A stretch of DNA of 20,630 nt from UBA7916 sp036121365. GTDB lineage: Bacteria > Pseudomonadota > Gammaproteobacteria > Comchoanobacterales > Comchoanobacteraceae. The stretch spans positions 1 to 20,630 of the forward strand of contig JAZAFR010000017.1 of NCBI GenBank assembly GCA_036121365.1, written 5' to 3'. The notes beneath the pieces were generated by a model that saw only the letters and a list, made by a program, of their open reading frames with translations, was not told the origin of the DNA and did not search any database. Both the position numbers and the translations under genes were made by a program. Shown one piece after another: positions 1 through 8,569 of the stretch (positions are counted from its first letter, which is position 1; every line of letters starts with the position of its first letter).

Positions 1-1
1 A

Positions 2-823
2 GAAGAAGAAAATGCTGGCAATAGCCGTATTCATAAGAGAGCCAAGGTGTTCGTCAAATTAGAAGAGGGTGAAGAAAGAGCAAGTAAAGAGTCTGGCATT
101 GAGATTGATGTGAGTGATGATAATTTAAGAAAAATCATAACTGTTGTGAATGAAAAAGCCAGAGAAAAAAGGGATGAAGGAACCAATAATTGTGAGGTGC
201 AAGCGGCCAGGGTTGTGTGGGAATTACAAGGAAAAGATTGTTCAGGGGTGAATATGATAAACCAAGGCATTAGGTATCAACTTCCAGGAAAGAATGAGCA
301 TGGCTGGGGTTTTTTACAAGACAGTCAAACCGTTGAAGACAGTTATGCCGGTTTAATTGCGCCAACTCAAGTGAATGATATGACAGAACAAGATCAGGTG
401 ATTGATATCAGTCATGGAACGTGTATAACGGATGTTAAGAATAAAGATAATGCAGATAAATACTTTAAAGAACAAGAGCATGGGAATTGGGGTTTGATGG
501 GATTGAATCTGAATGGTAGATGGCATCAAGTGGTATGGATAAAGAGAGAAAATGATGTAGTGATATGTGACCCCAACAGAGGAGGGGGAGGGTTGACAAC
601 GTTAGAGTCTTATCCCGATCTGAAAAAAGTGTCGATACTCAAGTTTGCAAAGGGGTATCGTTCATCTGATGAACATGTACGAAAAAAGGCGAAAGTGAGT
701 TCCGATCAAGTCGAAGAAGAATCAGGAAAAGATTCCAATCCCGGCTCTTCATTTTTCTCCTCATCGTCTTCTAGTTTCTTTTCTGCAGGAGAAGGAGGAA
801 GTGATAGCTCAAGAAAGCCATAG
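2..823 (+). CDS. Papain-fold (C58-like) cysteine protease candidate, 5' truncated
   Basis: The reading frame is open from base 2 with no stop, so the true start probably lies upstream of the window; the GTG at 47 has no convincing ribosome site. Numbering codons from base 2, a Cys (C64, in the context NNCEVQAARVVWEL), a His (H175, in GRWHQVVW) and an Asp (D190, in VVICDPNRG) occur in the order and spacing of a papain-like Cys-His-Asp triad. The spacings of 111 and 15 are close to those of the YopT/AvrPphB (C58) family as I remember them, and the Cys context also resembles papain-fold toxin domains. The last 60 residues are low complexity: a basic patch (RKKAK) and a Ser/Phe run (FFSSSSSSFF). 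Family knowledge suggests a secreted protease, deamidase or similar that acts on a host or target protein; this is inference. No signal peptide can be assessed because the N-terminus is missing. Confidence 0.6.
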   Translation, partial: EEENAGNSRIHKRAKVFVKLEEGEERASKESGIEIDVSDDNLRKIITVVNEKAREKRDEGTNNCEVQAARVVWELQGKDCSGVNMINQGIRYQLPGKNEHGWGFLQDSQTVEDSYAGLIAPTQVNDMTEQDQVIDISHGTCITDVKNKDNADKYFKEQEHGNWGLMGLNLNGRWHQVVWIKRENDVVICDPNRGGGGLTTLESYPDLKKVSILKFAKGYRSSDEHVRKKAKVSSDQVEEESGKDSNPGSSFFSSSSSSFFSAGEGGSDSSRKP

Positions 824-831
824 GGAGAACC

Positions 832-912
832 ATGATAAAAGAGGATGATGTAGAAGGTGAAAGGCCCAAAATTGTCATTGATTTAGGCGTGTTAGGGCTG
901 AGAGTATTGTAA
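832..912 (+). CDS. Possible 26-residue small ORF downstream of the protease candidate
   Basis: An ATG at 832 lies four bases after AGGGAG, only nine bases past the stop of the preceding gene, and opens a 26-codon frame ending in TAA at 910. The peptide starts MIKEDDVEGERPKIVIDLG and ends hydrophobic (GVLGLRVL). The ribosome site is the only real support. It could equally be a decayed 3' fragment of a longer gene. No function is proposed. Confidence 0.22.
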   Translation: MIKEDDVEGERPKIVIDLGVLGLRVL

Positions 913-1068
913 ATAGGCCAAGAGATATTTTTCATCTATATGAAAAGATGAGCATTGTCTTGATGTCTGGAATCAGGTCTGAAAAAAATATAAAATATTG
1001 TAGTCAATCAGTCTGAAAATATATCTCAGTATCGGTCAGTGTTTCTAGGCTAAAAAGTGTAATAATAA

Positions 1069-1098
1069 TTGCCGAAACAAGATCTTTTATGCTAAAAT
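1069..1098 (+). promoter_or_regulatory. Sigma-70 promoter with extended -10 for clpX-lon
   Basis: TTGCCG (1069-1074) is followed after 18 bases by TAAAAT (1093-1098), preceded by TG-C at 1090-1092, giving the extended -10 TGCTAAAAT. The clpX ATG lies 31 bases further on. No sigma-32-type heat-shock promoter was recognised upstream, although lon and clpX are heat-inducible in E. coli. Confidence 0.6.
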
Positions 1099-1128
1099 CT
1101 GATTAGCTTTAAATATAGAGAATTGATC

Positions 1129-2379
1129 ATGACAACAGAAAGCCATCATTGTTCATTTTGCGGAAAGAGCCAAGATGAGGTAGAGCGCCTTGTTCAGGGA
1201 CATCCAGGTGTTTGTATATGCAATGAATGCATACAACTGTGTGGACAATTGGTAGAAGAGGGTGATGTAGAAGGAAATAGCGATGCACCCAAAGTTGACC
1301 TGCCAAAGCCAAAAGAAATTTTGGAACATTTGAATCAGTACGTGATTGGCCAAACAAAGGCAAAAAAAGTACTTTCGGTTGCAATGTACAATCATTATAT
1401 GCGCCTACAGCACAGCAGTCGAGATCATTCAGATGTCGAGATGGGAAAAAGTAACATTTTATTGATTGGCCCAACAGGATCAGGAAAAACTTTGCTTGCA
1501 AAATCTATGGCGAAAAAGCTTGATATTCCATTTGCAATTGTGGACGCAACAACGTTGACAGAAGCTGGGTATGTTGGGGAAGACGTTGAAAATATTGTTC
1601 AGAAGTTGCTACAGAGCAGTGAATACAATGTTGAAAAAGCAGAGCAGGGCATCATTTATATTGATGAAATAGATAAAATCACAAAGAAGTCAGATGGTCC
1701 GTCAATCACAAGAGATGTTTCTGGTGAAGGCGTGCAGCAAGCATTACTGAAACTGATAGAGGGCTCTACCGTGTCTGTGCCACCACAGGGCGGGAGGAAA
1801 CATCCAAATCAAGAGTATATTCAGGTAGATACAACCAACATATTGTTCATATGTGCAGGGGCTTTTGCCGGCTTAGAGAAGGTGGTATCTGATAGAACTG
1901 ATAAATCTAGTATTGGCTTTAACGCCAAAGTTGTCGGTAAAGCGAAAAACAAAAAGACCGATCAATTATTAGATAAAGTTGAAGTAGAGGATTTGATCAA
2001 ATATGGTTTAATTCCAGAGTTTATCGGTAGACTGCCGGTGGTGACTAAGATTGATCAGCTGACAGAAAAAGATTTAATTAGAATATTAACAGAGCCCAAG
2101 GATGCGCTGATTAAGCAATATAAATCATTGTTTGATATGGAAGGTGTGGCTCTTGATTTCACGGATCAGGCGTTGATTTCTATCGCAAAAGAGGCCAATA
2201 AGCAGAAATCAGGTGCAAGGGGGTTGAGATCAATCATAGAAAAAGTTCTACTCAACGTGATGTTTGAGGTGCCATCCATAGATAATATTTGTAAAGTGGT
2301 CATAGATGAGTCGGTGATCTTGGATCAAGGCGATCCTTTATACGTTTTTGACAAAGTTGACAGAGCAGAGGGAGAATAA
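1129..2379 (+). CDS. clpX: ClpX, ATP-dependent Clp protease unfoldase subunit
   Basis: ClpX is the AAA+ unfoldase that recognises tagged cytoplasmic proteins and threads them into ClpP. The 416-residue product (E. coli 424) has the N-terminal C4 zinc-binding domain (C8, C11, C31, C34; motif CSFCGKS), Walker A GPTGSGKT (114-121), the GYVGEDV pore loop, Walker B IIYIDEID (175-182), the RKH pore loop, the ClpP-docking IGF tripeptide (262-264), and sensor 2 GARGLR (from 362). The intact IGF loop implies that a ClpP partner exists elsewhere in the genome. I chose the ATG at 1129 over the in-frame TTG at 1123 because the family starts a few residues before the zinc finger and AGAG lies at a suitable distance. 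It is followed by lon after a single base, so the two are co-transcribed and probably translationally coupled. clpP is not the gene immediately upstream, unlike in E. coli. Confidence 0.98.
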   Translation: MTTESHHCSFCGKSQDEVERLVQGHPGVCICNECIQLCGQLVEEGDVEGNSDAPKVDLPKPKEILEHLNQYVIGQTKAKKVLSVAMYNHYMRLQHSSRDHSDVEMGKSNILLIGPTGSGKTLLAKSMAKKLDIPFAIVDATTLTEAGYVGEDVENIVQKLLQSSEYNVEKAEQGIIYIDEIDKITKKSDGPSITRDVSGEGVQQALLKLIEGSTVSVPPQGGRKHPNQEYIQVDTTNILFICAGAFAGLEKVVSDRTDKSSIGFNAKVVGKAKNKKTDQLLDKVEVEDLIKYGLIPEFIGRLPVVTKIDQLTEKDLIRILTEPKDALIKQYKSLFDMEGVALDFTDQALISIAKEANKQKSGARGLRSIIEKVLLNVMFEVPSIDNICKVVIDESVILDQGDPLYVFDKVDRAEGE

Positions 2380-2380
2380 A

Positions 2381-4702
2381 ATGAGTTTGCCTCTTGATGT
2401 AGTATTATTGCCAATTTTACCACTTAGAAAAGTCGTAGTATTCCCTCATATGATTGTGCCATTGTTTGTGGGCAGAAAAAGCTCAAAGCGAGTGATTGAA
2501 ACAGCAGTTGAAAGAGACTCAACGATATTTTGTGTGACACAGCGTGATGCGGATAAGGAGTACCCCAAATTAGAAGACTTATATGATGTGGGCACTGTGG
2601 CTAAAATTCCTCAGATCATAAAATTACCAGATGGTGGATATAAGGTCTTAGTTGAGGGAGTAAGCAGAGCAAAATTATGTGGCATCAATGATGACGATGT
2701 GTGTAAAAGGGGCTTGGTGAGTGTTTATGAAGAAGGAGATACGAGAGACAGCAGTAATCTCGCCAAAGTGCTCATCACTCGTTTCATGGCCTATGCAAAA
2801 AACACAGAAACAATAAGTTCACAAGTAGTATTCGCATTGAGAAGTATCACTCATGCCGGAAGATTAGCAGATCTGGTAACGATGAACTTAGCAATTGACG
2901 AAGAAAGAAAGCAAGAAATTTTAAACATTGTAGACATTGAAAGACGTGTTGAGAGAGTCATAACAATCTTACAGCAAGAAATAGAGTGGATGGAAATTGA
3001 TGACAGAATACACAAAAGGGTTAAGAAAAGCATTTCTAAGGATCAAGAAAACTATTTTAAAAGTCAAAAGTTGAAGGCGATCCAACAAGAAATGGGCGAT
3101 GAAGAGTTAGACAGTGGCATCTTTGAGGCAGAGAAGTTTAAAGAAAAAGTTGATAAATTAGGCCTAGAGGAGGAAAGCAAAGAAAAGGTAATGGCAGAGG
3201 TCAATCGTTTGAAGTTAATGCCTCCTATGTCCGCGGAGTCAACCGTGATTAGATCATATATTGAGTGGGTGTTAGATTTACCATGGAATAAAAAGGCGAA
3301 GACCAATGGCAGTTTAGAAAAGGCTCAAAAAGTACTGGATGAAGATCATTACGGGCTTAAAGAGATCAAAGAAAGGATAGTCGAAAGCATTGCTGTCAAC
3401 AATCGGGTCAAAAGAATGAGGGGGCCAATTTTATGTTTTGTGGGGCCTCCTGGAGTTGGTAAAACTTCACTGGGGCAGTCAATTGCAAGGGCGACAAATA
3501 GGCCATTTGTGAGAATTGCATTGGGTGGTGTTCGTGATGAGTCAGAAATACGGGGACACAGAAAAACCTATATTGGTGCTATGCCAGGACGAATTTTAAA
3601 AGCAATGAAAAAAGCGAAGGTGACCAATCCATTGATTATGTTGGATGAAGTAGATAAGATGGGATCTGATTTCAGGGGTGATCCTGCATCCGCATTATTA
3701 GAGGTTTTGGATCCAGAGCAAAACTCAAAGTTCTCAGATCATTATTTAGAAATTGATTACAATTTATCTGATGTTTTATTCATAACAACATCAAACTCAA
3801 TGAACATACCGCTACCATTGTTAGATAGAATGGAAGTCATTCGACTGGCTGGGTATACAGAAAAAGAGAAAGTCAAAATCGCAAAGCAGTATTTGGTACC
3901 AAAAAACTTCAAAAACAACGGAGTTAAAGATGAAGAGCTTGAGATAAGCGATTCGGTGATACAGAAAATCATTCAACTGTATACAAGAGAAGCAGGTGTA
4001 CGTGAGCTTGACAGGGCTATTAACAAAGTGTGCCGTAAAGTTGTCAAGCAAATGAGTGAAAAAGACAAAGGAAAAGCCAAGAAAGTCACCGTAACGACTA
4101 AAGTATTATCAAAGTATCTGGGAGTAGAGCGATATAAGTTTGGCGTGAAAGCAGAGCAAGATCATGTTGGAAAAATACAAGGGTTGGCGTGGACTGCTGT
4201 GGGGGGTGAGTTATTAACCATTGAGGCGATTGTCTATCCTGGCAAAGGCAAATTTATTTATACAGGTAGCCTTGGCGATGTCATGAAGGAGTCCATACAG
4301 ACAGCAATTTCAATTGTAAAAATTGAGGGACAAAAATATGGGGTCAAGACAAGTTTTTTTGAAAAAAATGACATTCATGTCCATGTCCCGGAGGGGGCCA
4401 CGCCCAAAGATGGGCCCAGTGCAGGAATAGGCATGACTGCGGTGATTTTATCTGCGGTGACTGGGAAAAAGATCAAATCTGACATTGCTTTGACAGGAGA
4501 GGTGACTTTATCTGGGGATGTTTTGGCGATTGGGGGTTTAAAAGAAAAATTATTGGCAGCGTTAAGAGGGCAGATAAGAGAGGTCATCATTCCAGAGCAG
4601 AATAAAAAAGACTTAGCGGAAATGCCCACAGAGGTCAAAAAGGGGTTGAAAATCCATACAGTCAAGAAGGTTCAAGAGGTTTTTGGATTAGTACTCAGAT
4701 AA
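2381..4702 (+). CDS. lon: Lon ATP-dependent serine protease (LonA)
   Basis: Lon unfolds and degrades misfolded and regulatory cytoplasmic proteins with a Ser-Lys dyad. The 773-residue product (E. coli 784) has the LON N-terminal substrate domain (roughly 1-200), a helical linker, Walker A GPPGVGKT (355-362), Walker B LIMLDEVDKM (D422/E423), and a C-terminal S16 protease domain with catalytic Ser680 in GATPKDGPSAG and Lys723 in GGLKEKLLAA, 43 residues apart as in E. coli S679/K722. The start at 2381 is preceded by GAGGGAGA, which lies inside the last codons of clpX. A longer in-frame start at 2348 inside clpX is unlikely. In E. coli lon is followed by hupB and ppiD; here a convergent gene on the other strand ends 31 bases downstream, and no hairpin-plus-T terminator is visible in that gap. 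Confidence 0.98.
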   Translation: MSLPLDVVLLPILPLRKVVVFPHMIVPLFVGRKSSKRVIETAVERDSTIFCVTQRDADKEYPKLEDLYDVGTVAKIPQIIKLPDGGYKVLVEGVSRAKLCGINDDDVCKRGLVSVYEEGDTRDSSNLAKVLITRFMAYAKNTETISSQVVFALRSITHAGRLADLVTMNLAIDEERKQEILNIVDIERRVERVITILQQEIEWMEIDDRIHKRVKKSISKDQENYFKSQKLKAIQQEMGDEELDSGIFEAEKFKEKVDKLGLEEESKEKVMAEVNRLKLMPPMSAESTVIRSYIEWVLDLPWNKKAKTNGSLEKAQKVLDEDHYGLKEIKERIVESIAVNNRVKRMRGPILCFVGPPGVGKTSLGQSIARATNRPFVRIALGGVRDESEIRGHRKTYIGAMPGRILKAMKKAKVTNPLIMLDEVDKMGSDFRGDPASALLEVLDPEQNSKFSDHYLEIDYNLSDVLFITTSNSMNIPLPLLDRMEVIRLAGYTEKEKVKIAKQYLVPKNFKNNGVKDEELEISDSVIQKIIQLYTREAGVRELDRAINKVCRKVVKQMSEKDKGKAKKVTVTTKVLSKYLGVERYKFGVKAEQDHVGKIQGLAWTAVGGELLTIEAIVYPGKGKFIYTGSLGDVMKESIQTAISIVKIEGQKYGVKTSFFEKNDIHVHVPEGATPKDGPSAGIGMTAVILSAVTGKKIKSDIALTGEVTLSGDVLAIGGLKEKLLAALRGQIREVIIPEQNKKDLAEMPTEVKKGLKIHTVKKVQEVFGLVLR

Positions 4703-4733
4703 TTGACCACGAACAAGGGGTTTAAAAGAGGCT

Positions 4734-5831
4734 CTAGCTAAAGTTAGTGGCAGTGAACAAATCGGTTGTGTAGTTTACAAAATAAGGAGAGCTTTGAATC
4801 TGTTGAGTTGGCAGGTGCTGTTTTTGCTTCTGTTTGCCAAAATAAAAGTATAAAGACAGGGAGCCGTTGAGTCGAAAGCGGTTGTCTTGGTAGACGATTT
4901 GGGCTTGAGGCAAGATGGATTTTGACCTGCCGGTAAGGTCTGAAATTTCAGCACTGAGATTCAAAATAGTTTGTTTTTCATAAAAAGACAGTTGACTAGA
5001 GCAGGCAGCATTGATAATTGAGTTCTGATAAATGTGTTCATTTAGTAAACTAAAGTGCAGGCCATACTGAGCGATATAATCATAAGTACCTGATTTGTTT
5101 GCAGACACTAAGTCATCATAATATAAGTCTGGGGATTGCATATTGTAAGATGAAAATACTGATGTATAGTTCACTGTATCATTGGTTTTTGTATTTGCTT
5201 GTAGGGCAATAATCTCATCATAGGCGTTGGAGATGGTCGTGGTATTAGTGAGGTGTTGATTGAGCAAAGTATTAGTGATGTCTTTTTTCTGCGCAGCTGA
5301 TAGGGCTGCCCCTTTTTGACCTCCTGCAATTTGGTAAAGATTTTTACTGAGCGTGCTTTCGTAGGTATGGGTTCGTTTGATGGGAATATTGATCATGGTA
5401 GAGAAATGTAAAGGCCCTTTTTTTGTACTGAGTGCGAGATTGTTTTGAAGAAAATAAAAGGGTTGGTCACTATTGTAGAGTATAGAAAGTCCGATAGAAG
5501 GTTGGAATTTATAGTGTTTTGGGGCGATGTCAGATAGTGTGATTGCGCTGGCGTGTTGTTTGATTTCAAAGTGGGAGTGTGAATCTACTTGTATACGGGT
5601 ATGCGGTGAGTGTTTAAAAGGGTAGAGGGTAAAGCCCCGATCAAAGCTAAAGTTATAAGTATCAGATAGGAGTGCAGCATTTTCAGCAAGTTGGATCTGT
5701 AGTGATTCATAGGCATTAATCAGATCGCCTGAGGAAAGACCAAGGTAGAAAGACTCAAAGATTGCCCCGTAGATTGTTTGTGGGGTAATAGATAGAAGTG
5801 CTATCAGGTAGAGAATGATGGTTTGAATCAT
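4734..5831 (-). CDS. Secreted, probably outer-membrane beta-barrel protein, unrecognised
   Basis: The 365-residue product starts with a Sec-type signal peptide (MIQTIILYLIALLSITPQTIYGA; possible cleavage around 22-23). The mature part has no long hydrophobic helix but many short alternating stretches typical of membrane beta strands, for example RIQVDSHSHFEIKQ, PLHFSTMINIPIKR and RFRLNGSLSLYFYFGKQ. The tail does not end in the usual aromatic C-terminal residue of a BAM substrate (it ends FTATNFS, with Phe next to last), so the barrel assignment is tentative. The protein is rich in Ser, Thr, Gln and Tyr. It lies downstream of the MFS pair on the same strand, 60 bases after the stop of the nearer transporter. 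No good Shine-Dalgarno precedes the ATG, and a possible weak -10 (TATTAT/TATATG) lies about 30-40 bases upstream, so it may have its own promoter. I do not recognise the family. Confidence 0.75.
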   Translation of the reverse strand: MIQTIILYLIALLSITPQTIYGAIFESFYLGLSSGDLINAYESLQIQLAENAALLSDTYNFSFDRGFTLYPFKHSPHTRIQVDSHSHFEIKQHASAITLSDIAPKHYKFQPSIGLSILYNSDQPFYFLQNNLALSTKKGPLHFSTMINIPIKRTHTYESTLSKNLYQIAGGQKGAALSAAQKKDITNTLLNQHLTNTTTISNAYDEIIALQANTKTNDTVNYTSVFSSYNMQSPDLYYDDLVSANKSGTYDYIAQYGLHFSLLNEHIYQNSIINAACSSQLSFYEKQTILNLSAEISDLTGRSKSILPQAQIVYQDNRFRLNGSLSLYFYFGKQKQKQHLPTQQIQSSPYFVNYTTDLFTATNFS

Positions 5832-5891
5832 AACGTCTGTGAAAGGATAATAAAAACAGCATATAATATTGGGTTAAAGATGCAAGGAGTT

Positions 5892-7151
5892 TTACAAAAT
5901 ATTATCGATACTTTTTGACATTGAGATGGAGTCTTGCGTGGGTGGAGAGAGGGTACTTTCACACTGTAGATGGTTACGAAATAGAAACAGTATGAGCAGT
6001 GAGAAGACGTTTATAGAGAAAAGTAGTATGCCAAGAGGGATAGGCGTATTGTCGTACATTTTCATCACCATTTCTCCAAGAACATAGCAAAGTGTAAATT
6101 TATAGGCGCTGATTAAGGCGAAGGCAGACCCTGCTATGGATTGGAACGGGGCCATTGTGCCACCAATACCTGAGCTAACCATAAAGGAAGAGCCCCATAT
6201 GATTAAAATAACAGACAGGTGCATAAAAGTCAGCTGGAAGCTTGTATGGATAATAAAACTACTAATCAGACCAATACAGCCAACAAGATGGAACATTTGG
6301 CCTAGGAGGAGGGTTTTTATGATGCCTATTCGGTTGACCAGTTTGCCGCAGACATAACTTCCGATAAAAAAAGTCAGACCGCAGGATCCGAACAGAAGGC
6401 TATAAATTTCTTTAGAGAGGCCGAAAGTATGTTGATAAAGATAGGGGGAGATTGAAAAATAAGCAAAGAAGCTGCTGACGCCCAGGGCGGCAGGAAGGGT
6501 ATAGACTTGGTAGTTGACGTGTGAAAACACGCACCAGTAGTCACAGAGAATTTGATATTTTTTGGTGTGCTTTGGTTTATTGGGAAATGTTTCACCATAA
6601 TAAAAAAAGCAGATAATAAAAGCAAAAAGAGCATAAATCATCAGAGTAAAAAAGATGGATTGCCAACCGAAGATTTGTCCTAGTTGAGTTCCAATGGAGG
6701 GTGCGATTATGGCTGAAATAGAATTTGCAATATTGAGATAGCTAAACATTTCAGCGCTTTTTTCAGGTTTATTGTATAAATCTCTAACGGTGGCAAAGCA
6801 GGTAAGGTATGAGCCACATGCACCAATAGCCTGAAGACATTTTCCGGTTAAAAACAGGGAGTAAACAGTTGTTTTCATGCAGATGAAATTGGCAAGCATA
6901 GAGACAACGAGGGAAGTAAATAGGACAGATCTTCTGCCATAGCGATCACTTAGGGGTCCAAAGACCAATTGGCCGAGACCGCAAAAGAGCATAAATAGGC
7001 TGTTGGTCAGCTGGATGTCAAAGCGTGATATTTCAAGTGCTGTTTGAATGGTCGGTACCAAGGGATTATAGAGATCCAGGGAGAAAGAGTAAGCTGAAAC
7101 CAGCGGAATCATAATAATGAGGGTGAATGTTTTTCCTAGTGTCCACTGCAT
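5892..7151 (-). CDS. MFS transporter, Bcr/CflA drug-resistance type (second of tandem pair)
   Basis: The 419-residue inner-membrane protein has about twelve hydrophobic helices, the length and pattern of a DHA1-type H+ antiporter. Visible motifs are the Bcr/CflA-type Asp at the end of TM1 (D26, in SLDLYNPLVPTI), a complete motif A between TM2 and TM3 (GPLSDRYGRR, 65-74), and an Arg-containing TM4 region (ATVRDLY). The family exports bicyclomycin, chloramphenicol, sulfonamides or small metabolites; the substrate here cannot be read. The start has AGGAG five bases upstream (7157-7161), overlapping the stop of the preceding MFS gene, so translation of the two is probably coupled. The C-terminal tail of roughly 30 residues (from RNHLQCES) is Ser-rich and cytoplasmic. 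Confidence 0.92.
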   Translation of the reverse strand: MQWTLGKTFTLIIMIPLVSAYSFSLDLYNPLVPTIQTALEISRFDIQLTNSLFMLFCGLGQLVFGPLSDRYGRRSVLFTSLVVSMLANFICMKTTVYSLFLTGKCLQAIGACGSYLTCFATVRDLYNKPEKSAEMFSYLNIANSISAIIAPSIGTQLGQIFGWQSIFFTLMIYALFAFIICFFYYGETFPNKPKHTKKYQILCDYWCVFSHVNYQVYTLPAALGVSSFFAYFSISPYLYQHTFGLSKEIYSLLFGSCGLTFFIGSYVCGKLVNRIGIIKTLLLGQMFHLVGCIGLISSFIIHTSFQLTFMHLSVILIIWGSSFMVSSGIGGTMAPFQSIAGSAFALISAYKFTLCYVLGEMVMKMYDNTPIPLGILLFSINVFSLLILFLFRNHLQCESTLSPPTQDSISMSKSIDNIL

Positions 7152-7159
7152 GACTGCTC

Positions 7160-8374
7160 CTAGCTATTGTGGTGTATGGTTTGTTGATGGGGTACTATTG
7201 CATAGAAATAAATAAAGATAGAAATAATGTTGGAGAGAATGAGAATGGTACATAGACCAAAAGGGTTGTGTTCGCTAAAATAGCCAGTGAGTATGGCTGA
7301 GAAAAACGCACCCATGGTTTGTGCATTACCATAGAGGGAGCCAGCCTGTCCTGATAGGTGTTGAAAGGGGGCGAAGGCTTTTGAGAATAGATTTGGCCAT
7401 AAGAATGCAGTACCAAAGAAATAGAGCCACATAGAAAAATAGAGGGACAGAGCGTTGAGGCCATAAAAGTAGTAAAGTATTAGAGGCAAGAACGAGACGA
7501 GAAGGAGGAATGACCAAGCGAATTTAAGTATATCATCAACGCTGAGATATCGAACCAGTTTATTATTGATAGTACCACCGACAAGGATGCTGGTAGAGCT
7601 GATGATTAACATGGCAGTGCCGAGCTGGTCGGGGGAATGATGGAGGTGTTTGATGATGTAGAGGGGGATAGACAGAACCCAAGAAAAGTATCCAGTCATG
7701 GCGACCATAGAGCAAAGTGAGTAGCCGACAAAGGAGTTATGGGTGAGTAGGAGGAGGTAGACTTTTCTAATATAGGACGGTTTAATTTGGTCGGTGTTGC
7801 GGTGGTGGTTGGTTTCTGGAAAAACAAGGAGGAGTGCGAAGCAGATAAAAGACAGAGAGGCTAGAAAAATAAAATTGGAGCGCCAACCAAATAAAACTTG
7901 AAGAAACCCGCCTATCATAGGTGCAGCAGGATAAAAAAGTGTCATAAGCAGGTTGGCATAGCTACTTTTGAGTCTAAGCTCTTGGCCATCATAGCAATCT
8001 CGTAAGATCGCTCGAAACAGGGAGCAAGCACCAAGGCCAAAGCCTTCAATGATGTGTCCGAGAGTGAGTATACGAATATTTGTCGAATAAGCACAAATAA
8101 CTGTACCAATAAAGATAAGGGACAATCCAAAAATCAGTGGTTTTTTACGGCCATATGCTTGTGACATTGGTCCGTATAAAAGTTGGGAGAGAGCAAAGCT
8201 ACACATTAGGGTAGAAATGGTCAGTTGGATTTGATCAACACTCACACTGAATGAATCTGAAATGGCAGGAATGGAGGGGACAAAGATATCTGAACAGATA
8301 GAAGGAATTGTAGCAATGAAGCAAATCATAATAAAGATAAAGAGAGGTGATTCAGAGCTGCGATTCATGTTCAT
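7160..8374 (-). CDS. MFS transporter, Bcr/CflA type (first of tandem pair)
   Basis: The 404-residue product has twelve predicted membrane helices and the TM1 acidic motif CSDIFVPSIPAI (D29). Motif A is present but altered: GPMSQAYGRKK (68-78) carries Gln72 where the family has the conserved Asp that takes part in gating. It is clearly related to its downstream neighbour but strongly diverged, so the pair is an old duplication or two separately acquired paralogues. The start could be either of two ATGs two codons apart (8374 or 8368); TTGGAATAG is a weak ribosome site for both. The stop lies eight bases before the next gene on the same strand, forming a two-gene operon. Substrate unknown. Confidence 0.9.
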   Translation of the reverse strand: MNMNRSSESPLFIFIMICFIATIPSICSDIFVPSIPAISDSFSVSVDQIQLTISTLMCSFALSQLLYGPMSQAYGRKKPLIFGLSLIFIGTVICAYSTNIRILTLGHIIEGFGLGACSLFRAILRDCYDGQELRLKSSYANLLMTLFYPAAPMIGGFLQVLFGWRSNFIFLASLSFICFALLLVFPETNHHRNTDQIKPSYIRKVYLLLLTHNSFVGYSLCSMVAMTGYFSWVLSIPLYIIKHLHHSPDQLGTAMLIISSTSILVGGTINNKLVRYLSVDDILKFAWSFLLLVSFLPLILYYFYGLNALSLYFSMWLYFFGTAFLWPNLFSKAFAPFQHLSGQAGSLYGNAQTMGAFFSAILTGYFSEHNPFGLCTILILSNIISIFIYFYAIVPHQQTIHHNS

Positions 8375-8413
8375 CTATTCCAAGTTGATCCAATGTAAAA
8401 AAGTAACAGATGT

Positions 8414-8442
8414 TATTTAGCACGAAAAACTGAATTCTGCAA
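8414..8442 (-). promoter_or_regulatory. Possible extended -10 promoter for the MFS pair
   Basis: On the minus strand TTGCAG (8437-8442) is separated by 17 bases from TAAATA (8414-8419), which is preceded by TGC to give TGCTAAATA, much like the clpX extended -10 TGCTAAAAT. It is about 40 bases upstream of the first MFS start. Both hexamers are only half consensus. Confidence 0.35.
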
Positions 8443-8569
8443 TGTATTTTTTAAAATTTTTTTATATCAACATTGGTGTAATAAATATGGCGTTAATATT
8501 ATTGAATTATTGAGGTTTTTAGTATATTTAAGCGAGTTATGGAGTGGAGGCATAAGAGTGTGGTTGGGG

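Larger units (their letters stand above)
824..1128. other. Intergenic stretch between protease candidate and clpX
   Basis: These 305 bases hold the possible small ORF (832-912), an A+T inverted repeat TTTTCAT-CTAT-ATGAAAA at 929-946 that is not followed by a T run and so is not a convincing terminator, and the clpX promoter. No clpP or tig remnant is visible, although these genes usually precede clpX in gammaproteobacteria. Confidence 0.6.

Noticed and set aside
929..946. Inverted repeat TTTTCAT/ATGAAAA as terminator
   Set aside because: The stem is A+T-rich and no T run follows, so termination is unlikely; symmetry may be chance in A+T-rich DNA.
1123..1128. TTG start two codons before the clpX ATG
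   Set aside because: The ATG at 1129 fits the family start and the ribosome-site spacing better.
4703..4733. Terminator between lon and the convergent envelope gene
   Set aside because: Only 31 bases with no G+C-rich hairpin and no T run on either strand.
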